64,000 nucleotides of DNA from Rhizobium sp. ARZ01 (GTDB lineage: Bacteria; Pseudomonadota; Alphaproteobacteria; Rhizobiales; Rhizobiaceae): NCBI RefSeq assembly GCF_014851675.1, contig NZ_JACVAE010000001.1:2790001-2854000 (forward strand). The letters are read 5' to 3'. This document shows, piece by piece, positions 1 through 8,584 of the stretch (positions are counted from its first letter, which is position 1; each line of letters opens with the position of its first letter). The translations under genes were made by a program, and so were the position numbers. Below the pieces are notes generated by a model that did no database searches, was not told where the DNA came from, and saw nothing but the letters and a program-made list of their open reading frames with translations.

Positions 1-1062
1 CGTGCCCTCGATCAGCACCTCGTCGCCGATCGAAAGGGTGATCGGCAGCGGGTACATGTTCTTCTCGTAGAGCACGTCGGCCGAATCGCAGGTCGGGCCA
101 GCGAGCACGCAGGGCTCCATCTCGTCCTGATCGCGCGCGGTGCGGATCGGGTAGCGGATCGCCTCGTCCATCGTCTCGGCGAGACCGCCGAACTTGCCGA
201 TGTCGAGGAACACCCAGCGGTGCGCGTCGTTGTCCGACTTCTTCGAGACGAGCACGACTTCCGCCTTGATCACGCCGGCATTGCCGACCATGCCGCGGCC
301 CGGCTCGATGATCGTCTCGGGAATGTGGTTGCCGAAGTGCTTCTTCAGCGCGCCGAAGATCGCCTGGCCATAGGCTTCCGCCGTCGGGACGTCCTTCAGG
401 TACTTCGCCGGGAAGCCGCCGCCCATGTTGACCATCTTCAGCTCGATGCCCTGCTTGGCAAGCTGGACGAAGACGCGCTTGGCGTCGGCGAGCGCCGAAT
501 CCCAGGCGTCGACCTTCGTCATCTGCGAGCCGACATGGAACGAGACGCCGTAGGAGACGAGCCCAAGCTGGTGGGCGTAGACGAGCACGTCGACCGCCAT
601 CTGCGGCACGCAGCCGAACTTGCGCGACAGCGGCCATTCGGCGCCCTCGCCGTCCGTCAGAACGCGGCAGAACACGCGCGCGCCCGGAGCGGCACGGGAG
701 ACCTTCTCGACTTCCTCATGGCTGTCGACCGCAAAGAGGTTGACCCCCAGCGCGTGGGCGCGGGCAATGTCGCGCTCCTTCTTAATTGTGTTGCCGAAGG
801 AGATGCGGCTCGGGGTCGCGCCGGCATTGAGCGCCATTTCGATTTCGGCGACGGACGCGCAATCGAAGGAGGAGCCCATGCTGGCGAGCAGGCGCAGGAT
901 TTCCGGCGCCGGATTGGCCTTCACCGCATAGTAGATCGAACTGTCCGGCAACGCGTGGCGGAAAGCCTTGAAATTGTCGCGCACCACGTCGAGGTCGACC
1001 ACGAGGCAAGGGCCTTCCGGTCGTCGGGTGTTCAGGAAGTCGATAATGCGTGCAGTGGTCAT
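1..1062 (-). CDS. odc: Ornithine/lysine decarboxylase, C-terminus cut by the window edge
   Basis: PLP-dependent decarboxylase of fold type III (ODC/DAP/arginine decarboxylase family), which makes putrescine or cadaverine for polyamine synthesis in the cytoplasm. The open frame runs off the left edge: 354 codons are visible of roughly 375-380 usual for the family. Seen: YYAVKANP with the PLP-binding lysine at residue 48, a GGGFPAKY glycine-rich segment, EPGRGMVGNAG, and CVLAGPTCDSAD with the catalytic cysteine at residue 325. The ATG at 1062 follows GGGGAA. The gene is transcribed away from a LysR gene and is preceded by a long structured leader. Whether ornithine or lysine is preferred cannot be read from the sequence. 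Confidence 0.9.
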   Translation of the reverse strand, partial: MTTARIIDFLNTRRPEGPCLVVDLDVVRDNFKAFRHALPDSSIYYAVKANPAPEILRLLASMGSSFDCASVAEIEMALNAGATPSRISFGNTIKKERDIARAHALGVNLFAVDSHEEVEKVSRAAPGARVFCRVLTDGEGAEWPLSRKFGCVPQMAVDVLVYAHQLGLVSYGVSFHVGSQMTKVDAWDSALADAKRVFVQLAKQGIELKMVNMGGGFPAKYLKDVPTAEAYGQAIFGALKKHFGNHIPETIIEPGRGMVGNAGVIKAEVVLVSKKSDNDAHRWVFLDIGKFGGLAETMDEAIRYPIRTARDQDEMEPCVLAGPTCDSADVLYEKNMYPLPITLSIGDEVLIEGT

Positions 1063-1470
1063 CTTGCCATTCCCCGTGATCAAGCTGCTCCGGAAAAACC
1101 GGAGGACAAAGGGCGACGCGAACATGCGATGGAACCAGCCGGTGGAGACCCCGGAACCAAGCATGCGCGCGTACGCGAAACGATGAACCTGAGCCCGCCG
1201 AGGCTCGGATTCGGCTTTGTCTGCCATGGATTGGAGGGGATGACCCAACCGCACTTCCGGCAATGAAGGTGTGCCTCTTCAGTAACCCCGGCTGATGGAA
1301 AGCCGGCAGACACCAGAAAGGCCCGCACCGTCGTTGCTTCAAGATGTCCTCGCATTTCCCGGTTGGCCGGAATAGCGACTGGATCGGTTAGCTCCAGGTA
1401 CCTTACCGATGATCCTCACCAAATCGAGGGTCGGCGGACACCCACAGGCACGTGCGACTTTGGGCAAGGG
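1063..1470 (-). ncRNA. Candidate structured 5' leader of the decarboxylase (speF-like)
   Basis: The interval between this gene and the LysR gene has no convincing ORF but several strong stem-loops in the decarboxylase mRNA. One is CTCCGG-TTTTT-CCGGAG (1088-1104), 25 bases upstream of the ATG. Another is GAGCC/GGCTC around 1190-1205. A nested structure sits at 1268-1313, with an outer GGTGT/ACACC stem enclosing CCGGCT/AGCCGG (1288-1306). Alphaproteobacterial ornithine decarboxylase genes are known to carry the speF leader RNA (Rfam). I infer that this could be one, but did not match a covariance model. The outer limits are approximate. Confidence 0.45.
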
Positions 1471-1605
1471 CGGAAATAGGGAGATTCACTGTCGCAATCA
1501 AGAGTTTTTCGATACCGCTATTGAAAAAAATTCAGCTGCCCACGACATTCCCGGTGCCCGGTTTCGGAACAGATTCGCCGCCGTTTGGCAGGAAGGACAG
1601 GCTAC

Positions 1606-2520
1606 ATGGACACGCTGACCCGCATTCGCGCCTATATCGACGTCGTGGATGCCGAGGGCTTTTCGGCCGCCTCGCGCAAGGGTGGCAAGTCGAAGGCGCT
1701 CCTATCCAAATACGTGCGTGAGCTGGAAGACGAGCTCGGCGCGTTGCTGTTGAACCGCACGACCCGACAGTTCTCCATGACCGAAGCCGGCCACACCTAC
1801 TACCGGACTGCCTCGGAAATTCTGAAGGAGATCGACAATCTCGCCGATCTGGTTCGCGAGAACAACACCGACCTGAAGGGAAAGCTGAAGATCTCGGCAC
1901 CGCGGACCTTCGTCGATGCGGAGATCGGTCAATCGCTCATCGATTTCGGCCGCGAGCATCCGGAACTGTCGCTGGAGATCGTTTCCGACGACCGTTTCGT
2001 CGACCTGGTCGAGGAGGGTTTCGACGTGGCGGTCCGCATCACACGGCTCGAGGACTCCACCCTGATCGCCCGCAAGCTTGGAGACTTCTATCTCAAGATC
2101 TGCGCTTCCCCGGATTTTCTCGAGCGAACCGGACCAATCGCTCACCCCTCCGAGTTGTCGCGCCTGCCCTGCGTTATCGACACGAACGGCAAGTCGCACA
2201 GCAATTGGCGCTTTATCGATGGAAAAGGCACCAATTTCAGCGTTCCGGTGAGCGGGCATATCGAGGTCAACAGCCCCGCATCCGCCATCAGGGCTGCCGC
2301 AAGCGGCCTCGGCATCGCGCAGGTACCGGAGTTCATTGCCCGCGCCAGCCTCGATTCCGGTAAGGTCATTTCGATCCTCGACGACTATCTTCCGGCCGAC
2401 CGGGGCATCTACGCGATCTATCCGCACCGCCGTTATCTGCCGGCGAAGGTGCGCACCTTTGTCGACTTCCTGCACAACTGGTTCAAGAAGAACGGCAACG
2501 GCGCCGAGGTTCGGAACTGA
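1606..2520 (+). CDS. LysR-family transcriptional regulator
   Basis: 304-residue LysR-type regulator: N-terminal winged HTH (residues about 1-60, MDTLTRIRAYIDVV then SKYVRELEDELGALLLNRTTR) and a C-terminal periplasmic-binding-like effector domain. The ATG at 1606 was chosen because AGGAAGGA lies just upstream; a TTG at 1585 would add seven residues. It is divergent from the decarboxylase, the usual layout for a LysR regulator and its target, but about 540 bases and a leader separate them, so control of odc is only possible. The effector is unknown. Confidence 0.85.
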   Translation: MDTLTRIRAYIDVVDAEGFSAASRKGGKSKALLSKYVRELEDELGALLLNRTTRQFSMTEAGHTYYRTASEILKEIDNLADLVRENNTDLKGKLKISAPRTFVDAEIGQSLIDFGREHPELSLEIVSDDRFVDLVEEGFDVAVRITRLEDSTLIARKLGDFYLKICASPDFLERTGPIAHPSELSRLPCVIDTNGKSHSNWRFIDGKGTNFSVPVSGHIEVNSPASAIRAAASGLGIAQVPEFIARASLDSGKVISILDDYLPADRGIYAIYPHRRYLPAKVRTFVDFLHNWFKKNGNGAEVRN

Positions 2521-2629
2521 GCCCGATAGACGCGACAATTCGCGCCTCGGCATCGTCCCAAATCTGGCTTAATTTCCATACACTCGTCTGCGAATCCGCA
2601 AAGCCAGAGACGATAGGAAAACCTCGCGC

Positions 2630-3271
2630 ATGAAGACCGCTTCCCTTCTGTATGCAGGCACCATCTGGCTTATGCCGGCTGCAGCCTTTGCGCACCCGCA
2701 CATCTTTGCAGAGGCGCGCCTTGAAGTGGTCGCCGGCGATGACGGCACGATTGTCGAATTGCGAAACGTCTGGCGCTTCGACGAGATGTTCTCGTCCAGC
2801 GTCGTGCTCGATTTCGACAACAATTCCAATCTCAAGCTCGATGCCGACGAACTGGCCGAGGTCGGCCAGACGGTGCTCGAGTCGCTGGAGGAATACAGCT
2901 ACTACACATCCATCACCGGGGACGGGAAGACCATCAAGGTCGCCAAACCGGATGCGATCAACGTCGATTATCAGGACGGCCAGCTCCTGATGTTCTTCAA
3001 GGTGAAGCCCGGCGAAAGTCTGCCGCTGAAGGGCAAGCTGACTTTCGGCGTCTATGATCCGACGATGTACGCGGCGATGGATTTTGCCACCGATGGGGAT
3101 CTGGTCCTCGTGGGTGACAAGTTCGCGGCCTGCAAGCACCAGGTGGTGCGCCCGGATCCCGACGAGGTCCTTGCCCAGAACCAGGGCACGCTGACCGAGG
3201 CGTTCTGGAACGACCCGGCCGGGACCGACATGACCAAGCTCTTCGCCACGCGGCTGGAGGTCACATGCTGA
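2630..3271 (+). CDS. DUF1007 family secreted protein
   Basis: 213-residue protein with a clear Sec signal peptide (MKTASLLYAG... AAAFA then HPHIFAEARLEV). DUF1007 proteins are small periplasmic proteins that accompany NicO/RcnA-type metal exporters. Here the stop overlaps the start of the transporter gene by 7 bases, so the two are translationally coupled. The mature protein begins with His-Pro-His, a plausible metal contact. The molecular role of DUF1007 is not established; a periplasmic accessory function for Ni/Co export is inferred from the pairing. Confidence 0.85.
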   Translation: MKTASLLYAGTIWLMPAAAFAHPHIFAEARLEVVAGDDGTIVELRNVWRFDEMFSSSVVLDFDNNSNLKLDADELAEVGQTVLESLEEYSYYTSITGDGKTIKVAKPDAINVDYQDGQLLMFFKVKPGESLPLKGKLTFGVYDPTMYAAMDFATDGDLVLVGDKFAACKHQVVRPDPDEVLAQNQGTLTEAFWNDPAGTDMTKLFATRLEVTC

Positions 3272-4317
3272 AGCGCCGCACCGCCCAGCGCGTTGCGGCC
3301 GCCGCCGCGCTCCTCCTTCTGGCAGGGCTGACCGTCGCACACGCCCAATCACCGCTCGGAATCGGAACGGCCGAGCCCGCCTTCAAGACCACGGGCTTTT
3401 TCGGCAGTGTCTTTGCCTGGATCAACAGCGAGCAGCAGGCGTTCTACCGCATGCTGACCGGCGCCCTGAAGAACATGCGCGACAATCCCTGGGCAGCCTC
3501 GACGCTGGTTGGTCTTTCGTTCGCATACGGCGTCTTTCATGCAGCAGGCCCCGGTCATGGCAAGGCCGTCATCTCCTCCTACATGTTGGCAAACGAAATT
3601 GAGCTGAAGCGCGGGGTGCTGCTCTCCTTCCTCTCATCCCTGATGCAGGGGGGCGTAGCGATCCTGCTGGTCGGTGCGGCCTATCTTCTCCTGCGCGGAA
3701 CGTCGATTTCGATGACCGATGCGACAAGGACCCTGGAGACCGCCAGCTACGGCCTGATAGCCGCCTTCGGTGCGTGGCTGCTCTACCGCAAACTCTGGGG
3801 CATCAATCGCCGCCCGGCACCGGTCGAGGTCTTTGCAATGGCCCAGTCCGACTCCGCCGGGCTCGGCCACCGTCATGCGCACACGCACCACGCCCACGCC
3901 AGGCCCGCAGCGCTGGACCATGTGCATGTCTCAGGGGAAGTCTGCCCCAGTTGCGGCCATGCCCATGCGCCTGATCCGGCGCTTCTGAAGGGTGATCGGT
4001 TCGCGCTACGCGAGGCTTGGTCAGCCATCATTGCCGTGGGTCTTCGTCCCTGCTCCGGCGCGTTGATCGTGCTTTCGTTCGCGCTCCTGAACGGGCTTTA
4101 TCTCGGCGGCATACTGTCGGTCGTCGCCATGTCGATCGGCACAGCGATAACCGTCTCGGTTCTGGCGACGCTTGCCGTCACGGCCAAGGGTGCCGCCATG
4201 CGCCTTGCCGGGGGCAATAGCGCCGCCTTGCGCGTCGGAAATGCCATCGAGATCCTTGGAGCGCTGCTGGTGCTGGTGCTCGGGCTGGTGCTGTTGGGCG
4301 CATCTTTGCAAGGATGA
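3265..4317 (+). CDS. Nickel/cobalt transporter of the NicO/RcnA family
   Basis: 350-residue inner-membrane protein with an N-terminal signal or anchor, about six membrane segments, the family motif FHAAGPGHGKAV (about 93-104), and GLRPCSGAL in a later helix. Between them lies a very His-rich cytoplasmic loop (GHRHAHTHHAHA ... HVHVSGEVCPSCGHAHAP) that also has a CPSC pair, typical of Ni2+/Co2+ efflux permeases. It forms a two-gene unit with the DUF1007 gene. No RcnR- or DmeR-like repressor gene is adjacent. Export rather than import is inferred from the His-rich loop. Confidence 0.85.
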   Translation: MLKRRTAQRVAAAAALLLLAGLTVAHAQSPLGIGTAEPAFKTTGFFGSVFAWINSEQQAFYRMLTGALKNMRDNPWAASTLVGLSFAYGVFHAAGPGHGKAVISSYMLANEIELKRGVLLSFLSSLMQGGVAILLVGAAYLLLRGTSISMTDATRTLETASYGLIAAFGAWLLYRKLWGINRRPAPVEVFAMAQSDSAGLGHRHAHTHHAHARPAALDHVHVSGEVCPSCGHAHAPDPALLKGDRFALREAWSAIIAVGLRPCSGALIVLSFALLNGLYLGGILSVVAMSIGTAITVSVLATLAVTAKGAAMRLAGGNSAALRVGNAIEILGALLVLVLGLVLLGASLQG

Positions 4318-4410
4318 TTGCAGAGTAGCGGCGCGGTCATATTGCTCTGGCTCTGAACCGTCTGCCAGCATTGATCCGGCAGTCAGCCGCGCTCTGCGCT
4401 ATAGACTCTC

Positions 4411-4453
4411 GCGCCGCAGATGCGGCGCTGCTAGCCCCGGAACCTGTCCGGGG
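4411..4453. repeat. Two adjacent stem-loops, half of a RIME-like repeat
   Basis: Two perfect hairpins sit side by side between the convergent transporter and small membrane protein genes: GCGCCGCA-GA-TGCGGCGC (4411-4428) and CCCCGGA-ACCTG-TCCGGGG (4435-4453). The sequence GCCGCAGAYGCGGCGCTGCT also occurs in the larger element at 46191-46311. They could act as a bidirectional terminator, although there is no T tract. Confidence 0.6.
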
Positions 4454-4471
4454 TGACGAGGAACGTAAGGC

Positions 4472-4687
4472 CTATTCCTTGCCGCGCTGATAGCGCGCCC
4501 TGAGCCAGAACAGCAGGAAGAAGGCAAGCACGAGCGCAGCACCCGCAGCTCCGGCAAGCCAGGGCGAAATCTCTCCGAGCCAGATCATTACATCCGGCAG
4601 GACAAAAAAGGCTAGTCCAGTCACGAGCATGATGACGGCTGCAGCGATAGCGGCAGACCGGCCGCTCGTCTGCGGATTGTTGCTCAT
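4472..4687 (-). CDS. Small two-helix membrane protein, unknown function
   Basis: 71 residues with two hydrophobic segments (about 12-35 and 40-61) and a basic tail RARYQRGKE. The start ATG overlaps the stop of the upstream acetyltransferase by one base (TAATG), so it is translationally coupled to that gene. I do not recognise the family. Confidence 0.7.
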   Translation of the reverse strand: MSNNPQTSGRSAAIAAAVIMLVTGLAFFVLPDVMIWLGEISPWLAGAAGAALVLAFFLLFWLRARYQRGKE

Positions 4688-5376
4688 TACGATACTAACT
4701 CCTTCAATTCCACACGGATATCCTCGAGCCGCTGCTTCTGCCTACCGTCCGCATCGAAGTTGTCAGCCGAGAGCCAACGCTCGAAGGCCTGCGCGATCAC
4801 CGGCCATTCACTGTCAATGATCGAGAACCAGGCTGTGTCACGGTTCGCGCGTTTCGACAGCATGTGCTGCCGGAAGACGCCCTCGAAGGTGAAGCCGAGA
4901 CGCTGCGCCGTGCGCTTGCTTGCTTCATTCTCATTGTGGCACTTCCATTCGTAGCGCCGGTAGCCGAGATTTTCGAAGACGTGCTTGGCGAGCAGGTACT
5001 GCGCCTCGGTTGAAATCGGCGAACGCGACATCGCCGGGCCATGCGCGATGCCGCCAATCTCGACGACACCATTGGCTGCATCGGGCCGCATGTAGTGTGC
5101 CATGCCCACAGCCTTTCCGTTCGCCTTGTCGAAGATCACTTCGCGAACCCAGCCGGACTTGATGGCTGCCTCGGACCATGCATCGAAATCCTCGATGCCG
5201 GAAAATTCGTCCTGCGTGAAATACTTCAGCAACGGGTTGATTTCCATTCCGCCGAAGGCATCCCAAAGGGCTTGCAAATGCCGGGACCGCTCATAGGGCT
5301 CGATGCGGACGAAGCGTCCCTCCAGCGTCACGGGTTGCGGCGCCGGACGGGCCGTCCAATTCTTCAGGTCGCGCAT
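4687..5376 (-). CDS. GNAT-family N-acetyltransferase (RimJ/RimL type)
   Basis: 229-residue acetyltransferase resembling the RimJ/RimL-like group: N-terminal LEGRFVRIEPYERSRH, central GMAHYMRPDAANGVVEIGGIA, and the acetyl-CoA region with NEASKRTAQRLGFTFEGVFRQH (about 158-179). Two ATGs are in tandem (5379 and 5376). The second was chosen because AAGGGG then sits at a better distance. An open frame extends upstream to 5556, but that part overlaps the next gene and looks non-coding. The substrate is unknown; such proteins acetylate protein N-termini, amines or small molecules. Confidence 0.8.
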   Translation of the reverse strand: MRDLKNWTARPAPQPVTLEGRFVRIEPYERSRHLQALWDAFGGMEINPLLKYFTQDEFSGIEDFDAWSEAAIKSGWVREVIFDKANGKAVGMAHYMRPDAANGVVEIGGIAHGPAMSRSPISTEAQYLLAKHVFENLGYRRYEWKCHNENEASKRTAQRLGFTFEGVFRQHMLSKRANRDTAWFSIIDSEWPVIAQAFERWLSADNFDADGRQKQRLEDIRVELKELVS

Positions 5377-5464
5377 CATGTCCCCTTGGGTTGTCGAGCG
5401 GCTTTTGTCCCAGCCATAGGCCAGAGCCTGCGGCGACACAAATGCAAACTCGTGATGGGTCTGA

Positions 5465-6181
5465 TCACGCCCAGGGGCCGGCTGGTGCCTTCGCCGTGGA
5501 TACCGTCGCCTCGATGTGATCGACCAGCGCGTCATCCAGTCCGAGACGGCCGGCAAGCAGATCGAGATAGCCGCGTTCGGCGCGGCTGTTCGGCTCGATC
5601 GTCAACCGCGAGGCGGTATAGAGCTCGACGCGCTGTTCCTCCGTTTTTGCGGATGCGACGATGCCGTCGAGGTCGATCGGATTGGCGAGCTCCTGCTCCA
5701 GGAATGCCGCCGCATCACCGCCGATGCCGGAAACCTTCAGTTTGTCCATGATGTGCGCACGCTCGGCATCATCGATGTGGCCGTCGGCGCGCGAGGCGGC
5801 GATCATGGCGCGCACCAGTGTGAGTGCAAAATCGGCACTGACGGCTTCCGTCTCGAAACCGGAATTGGCTGGTGGGGGAAGAAGTTCGGGCTGTTTGTCG
5901 GGCGCCGGGTGGGCCGCTTGCGGCGACTGTCCATTCTTGTAGTTCTGGTAGGCCTGGTAGCCAAGACCGGCAATTGCGGCAAGACCGCCAAGTTTCAGTG
6001 CCGTGCCCGCAACTTCGCGGCCACCCTTCGTTCCGAGCAGAATTCCTGCAATGGCACCGGCGGCGAGTGGGTTGTCCTTCGCCAACTGTCCCACCTGGCC
6101 TGCGCGGTCACGCACCGTACCGCCCGCGCCCGGGATCTGTGAGCCAAGAAACTGGTCCAGCAACTTCTTCGCATCAAACAT
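5465..6181 (-). CDS. DUF533 (TerB-like) protein
   Basis: 238 residues. The N-terminus MFDAKKLLDQFLG leads into a glycine-rich hydrophobic stretch (about 35-80, DNPLAAGAIAGILLGTKGGREV), then a proline-rich linker and a helical TerB-like domain (about 115-235, ALTLVRAMIAASRADGHIDDAERAHIMDKL). This is the DUF533 architecture of E. coli YebE and related inner-membrane-associated proteins; function is unestablished. The start was set at 6181, where GGGAGAG precedes the ATG; the frame is open for 28 more codons upstream without a good RBS. Confidence 0.8.
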   Translation of the reverse strand: MFDAKKLLDQFLGSQIPGAGGTVRDRAGQVGQLAKDNPLAAGAIAGILLGTKGGREVAGTALKLGGLAAIAGLGYQAYQNYKNGQSPQAAHPAPDKQPELLPPPANSGFETEAVSADFALTLVRAMIAASRADGHIDDAERAHIMDKLKVSGIGGDAAAFLEQELANPIDLDGIVASAKTEEQRVELYTASRLTIEPNSRAERGYLDLLAGRLGLDDALVDHIEATVSTAKAPAGPWA

Positions 6182-6282
6182 CGCGTTCTCTCCCTTGCCG
6201 TGTCGAAGCCGGCCATGTTGTAACCGGATGGAGACATAGGAACGCGAAGCGGAGAATACAAACACGACTTGTAGAATGCAAA

Positions 6283-6305
6283 CGCCGCCAGCAAATCCGG
6301 CGGCG
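6283..6305 (-). terminator. Probable terminator after eda
   Basis: A perfect 7-bp stem, CGCCGCC/GGCGGCG with a 9-base loop, lies 22 bases past the eda stop and upstream of the DUF533 gene. On the transcript it is followed by only a short TTT, so termination may be partial. Confidence 0.5.
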
Positions 6306-6327
6306 GGGCGCGAACTACTTAGCCGGC

Positions 6328-6966
6328 TTACCTATTCAGCGCTGCCGCCTCTGCGGCGAGTTTGGTGATCCCGGCCCAATCGCCCTTCACAACCAGTTCC
6401 TTCGGTGCGACCCAGGAACCGCCGACGCAGACAATGTTCGGCAGCGACAGATAGTCTCTCGCATTAGCAAGCGAGATGCCGCCAGTCGGGCAGAACAGCG
6501 TGCCGGCAAGAGGTGACGAGAGTGCCTTCAGATAGGCCGCACCGCCCGCCTGCTCGGCCGGGAAGAACTTCAGCACCCCATAGCCTTCCTCGCGCAGCTC
6601 CATGACCTCGCTGGCCGTCGCAGCACCGGGAAGCAGCGGCACCGGCGAATCGGCAGCAACATCAAGCAGTTCCTGCGTGGTGCCTGGGCTGACGATGAAC
6701 TGCGAGCCCGCTTCGACGGCCAGGTCGAACTGGGCGGCGTTCAGAATGGTGCCCGCACCGGCGACGGCGCCCTCAACTTCGTTTGCCACACGCCTGATCG
6801 CTTCGAGCGCAGCCGGAGTGCGCAGCGTGATTTCGATCGCCTTCAGGCCGCCTGCGACAAGCGCGCGCGCCAGTGGAACCGCGCTTGCCGCATCGTCGAT
6901 GACGAGGACCGGAACAACCGGTTGCAACTTGAGCACGGACAGGAGTTTTTCGGTTTTGCCGGACAT
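6328..6966 (-). CDS. eda: KDPG/KHG aldolase
   Basis: 2-keto-3-deoxy-6-phosphogluconate aldolase of the Entner-Doudoroff pathway, splitting KDPG into pyruvate and glyceraldehyde 3-phosphate in the cytoplasm. 212 residues, normal for the family. Seen: EITLRT with the catalytic Glu45, the Schiff-base Lys133 in LKFFPAEQ, and CPTGGI near the C-terminus. The start at 6966 has AAGGGA eight bases upstream; a longer open frame upstream lacks support. It is a single gene here, with no edd or zwf beside it. Confidence 0.92.
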   Translation of the reverse strand: MSGKTEKLLSVLKLQPVVPVLVIDDAASAVPLARALVAGGLKAIEITLRTPAALEAIRRVANEVEGAVAGAGTILNAAQFDLAVEAGSQFIVSPGTTQELLDVAADSPVPLLPGAATASEVMELREEGYGVLKFFPAEQAGGAAYLKALSSPLAGTLFCPTGGISLANARDYLSLPNIVCVGGSWVAPKELVVKGDWAGITKLAAEAAALNR

Positions 6967-7147
6967 GGCGCCATCCCTTAAAACGATTGAATTCGTCGCT
7001 GAAATACTCTCTCCGGCAACGCGTGTCGAGCGAAAAGGACCTATCTCGGCCACTGCCTCTGCAACTGCGTCCTTTCGTTCCTTGCCATGGGCTCGCCATC
7101 GTGTAGAGTTTTGTTGCCCGACTATCCACAATGCGAAAGCGAGTGGC

Positions 7148-7630
7148 ATGGCCAAAGAGATCGAGAGAAAATTCCTGGTTTCCGGCAAACGATGGCGACT
7201 GGTCGCGGATCCAGGCGTCTCCATCAAGCAAGGCTACATCGTCACCATGGACGACCGGTCGTTGCGCGTGCGCACCTATGGCGACGGCCGCGCCTGCCTC
7301 ACAGTGAAGATCGGCCGGGCGGCACTTTCCCGCGACGAATACGAGTTCGAGATCGATCCCGAGGTCGCGAACGACATGCTGACGCAGGCTGTCGGCACGG
7401 TTCTGGAGAAGGTTCGCTACGAAGTGGAGCACAAGGGCTTCACGTGGGAAATCGACGTGTACGGCGGACGTTACAGCGGTCTCGTCGTAGCCGAAGTGGA
7501 ACTCGACAGCGAGACTGATCGGCCGGAAATCCCGGACTGGGTGGGACGCGAGGTGACGGGCGAAGACCGCTACTCCAACCAGGTAATGGCCCTGTCCGTC
7601 GAAGCAGTCGAGACATTGAATGCGTCTTAG
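7148..7630 (+). CDS. CYTH-domain protein (triphosphate tunnel metalloenzyme)
   Basis: 160-residue single-domain CYTH protein. It begins with the diagnostic E-x-E-x-K (EIERKFLV, residues 4-11) and has alternating charged strands, including SLRVRTYGDGRACLTVK, EYEFEI and AEVELDSE, that line the tunnel. Small bacterial members hydrolyse inorganic triphosphate or other phosphate chains with Mg2+. Its last 11 bases overlap the downstream CHAD gene, a frequent partner linked to polyphosphate binding. The exact substrate is not readable. An in-frame extension upstream is ignored because homology starts at MAKEIERKF. Confidence 0.85.
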   Translation: MAKEIERKFLVSGKRWRLVADPGVSIKQGYIVTMDDRSLRVRTYGDGRACLTVKIGRAALSRDEYEFEIDPEVANDMLTQAVGTVLEKVRYEVEHKGFTWEIDVYGGRYSGLVVAEVELDSETDRPEIPDWVGREVTGEDRYSNQVMALSVEAVETLNAS

Positions 7631-8522
7631 TCTCAAGGCGGACAGGCCGCTCGACAAGGAAGTACAGCGCATAACATCCGGCTACCTAGTGCGGGCGAAG
7701 ACCGTGCTGAACGAACAGCCCGAAGGCCCGCACGAGGCCATCCATACCGCCCGCAAACAGTTCAAGCGCATCAGGAGCCTCTACCGGCTGGTAGCAACCG
7801 CAGACCCGGCATTCCAGAAAACGGAAAACGAGCGGATCGGTGCGCTCGGCCGCCATCTCAGGGAGAGCCGGGATGCGACGTCGCTCGTGGAAACCGCCCG
7901 ACGGCTTGCCGATGCCGCTTCGACCACCGACGAGCACATGGCGGTGAACCGAATTCACCAGCGGCTGATCGTGCGGCGCGACGCCATTGCCAGCACCGCG
8001 GCGACGGAGGAGTTGATCGCGGACGCCCTCACCACTTGCGACGAGGCCTTGGAGGCGGTCGCGCGATTCCGGCTCGATGTGGGGCAAAGCCGAGCCGCCG
8101 AAATACTTGGCGACGGGTGGCGGACGACGGGAAAGAAGGCCGTGACTGCCCTTCGCCAGGTGAAAGAGACCGGCGAGGCCGATCGTTTCCATTCGCTGCG
8201 CAAGCGGACCCAGGATCGATGGGTCCATTGTCGTTTCCTTGTAGAAGCCTGGCCCGGCGCGCTGCTTAGCATGCGCAAGCAGGCAAGGCAGTTGGTGACG
8301 CTTCTCGGCGAAAAGCAGGACATCGCCCTTCTGACGGGCTTCGCCGATGCGCACCCGGAGGAAATTGGCCCGCCGCAAGATCTGGCGCATCTGATCGCCG
8401 TGATGATCGCGGAAGAACGCCGGCTGCGCGCCGAGGCTTTGCCATTGGCCAAACGCCTGTTCCCGCGCGACGTCAGGCAAGACGCGGCACGCATCACGCT
8501 TCTGTGGCGGCACGCCGCCTGA
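7620..8522 (+). CDS. CHAD-domain protein
   Basis: 300 residues, all alpha-helical, with the CHAD (conserved histidine alpha-helical domain) pattern: EAIHTARKQFKRIRSLYRLV (about 39-58) and FHSLRKRTQDRWVH (about 198-211), conserved His followed by basic residues. CHAD proteins bind inorganic polyphosphate through these basic surfaces. Translational overlap with the CYTH gene suggests the two work together on polyphosphate or triphosphate. No polyphosphate kinase gene is nearby. Confidence 0.85.
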   Translation: MRLSLKADRPLDKEVQRITSGYLVRAKTVLNEQPEGPHEAIHTARKQFKRIRSLYRLVATADPAFQKTENERIGALGRHLRESRDATSLVETARRLADAASTTDEHMAVNRIHQRLIVRRDAIASTAATEELIADALTTCDEALEAVARFRLDVGQSRAAEILGDGWRTTGKKAVTALRQVKETGEADRFHSLRKRTQDRWVHCRFLVEAWPGALLSMRKQARQLVTLLGEKQDIALLTGFADAHPEEIGPPQDLAHLIAVMIAEERRLRAEALPLAKRLFPRDVRQDAARITLLWRHAA

Positions 8523-8584
8523 GCGGAAAACCTGGGCAGATCGTCTGATTGCGCAGTCGCCAACAAAGCTGTATTCCAGCCGCC

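Noticed and set aside
5377..5556. N-terminal extension of the acetyltransferase
   Set aside because: It overlaps the DUF533 gene and lacks similarity; AAGGGG marks the start at 5376.
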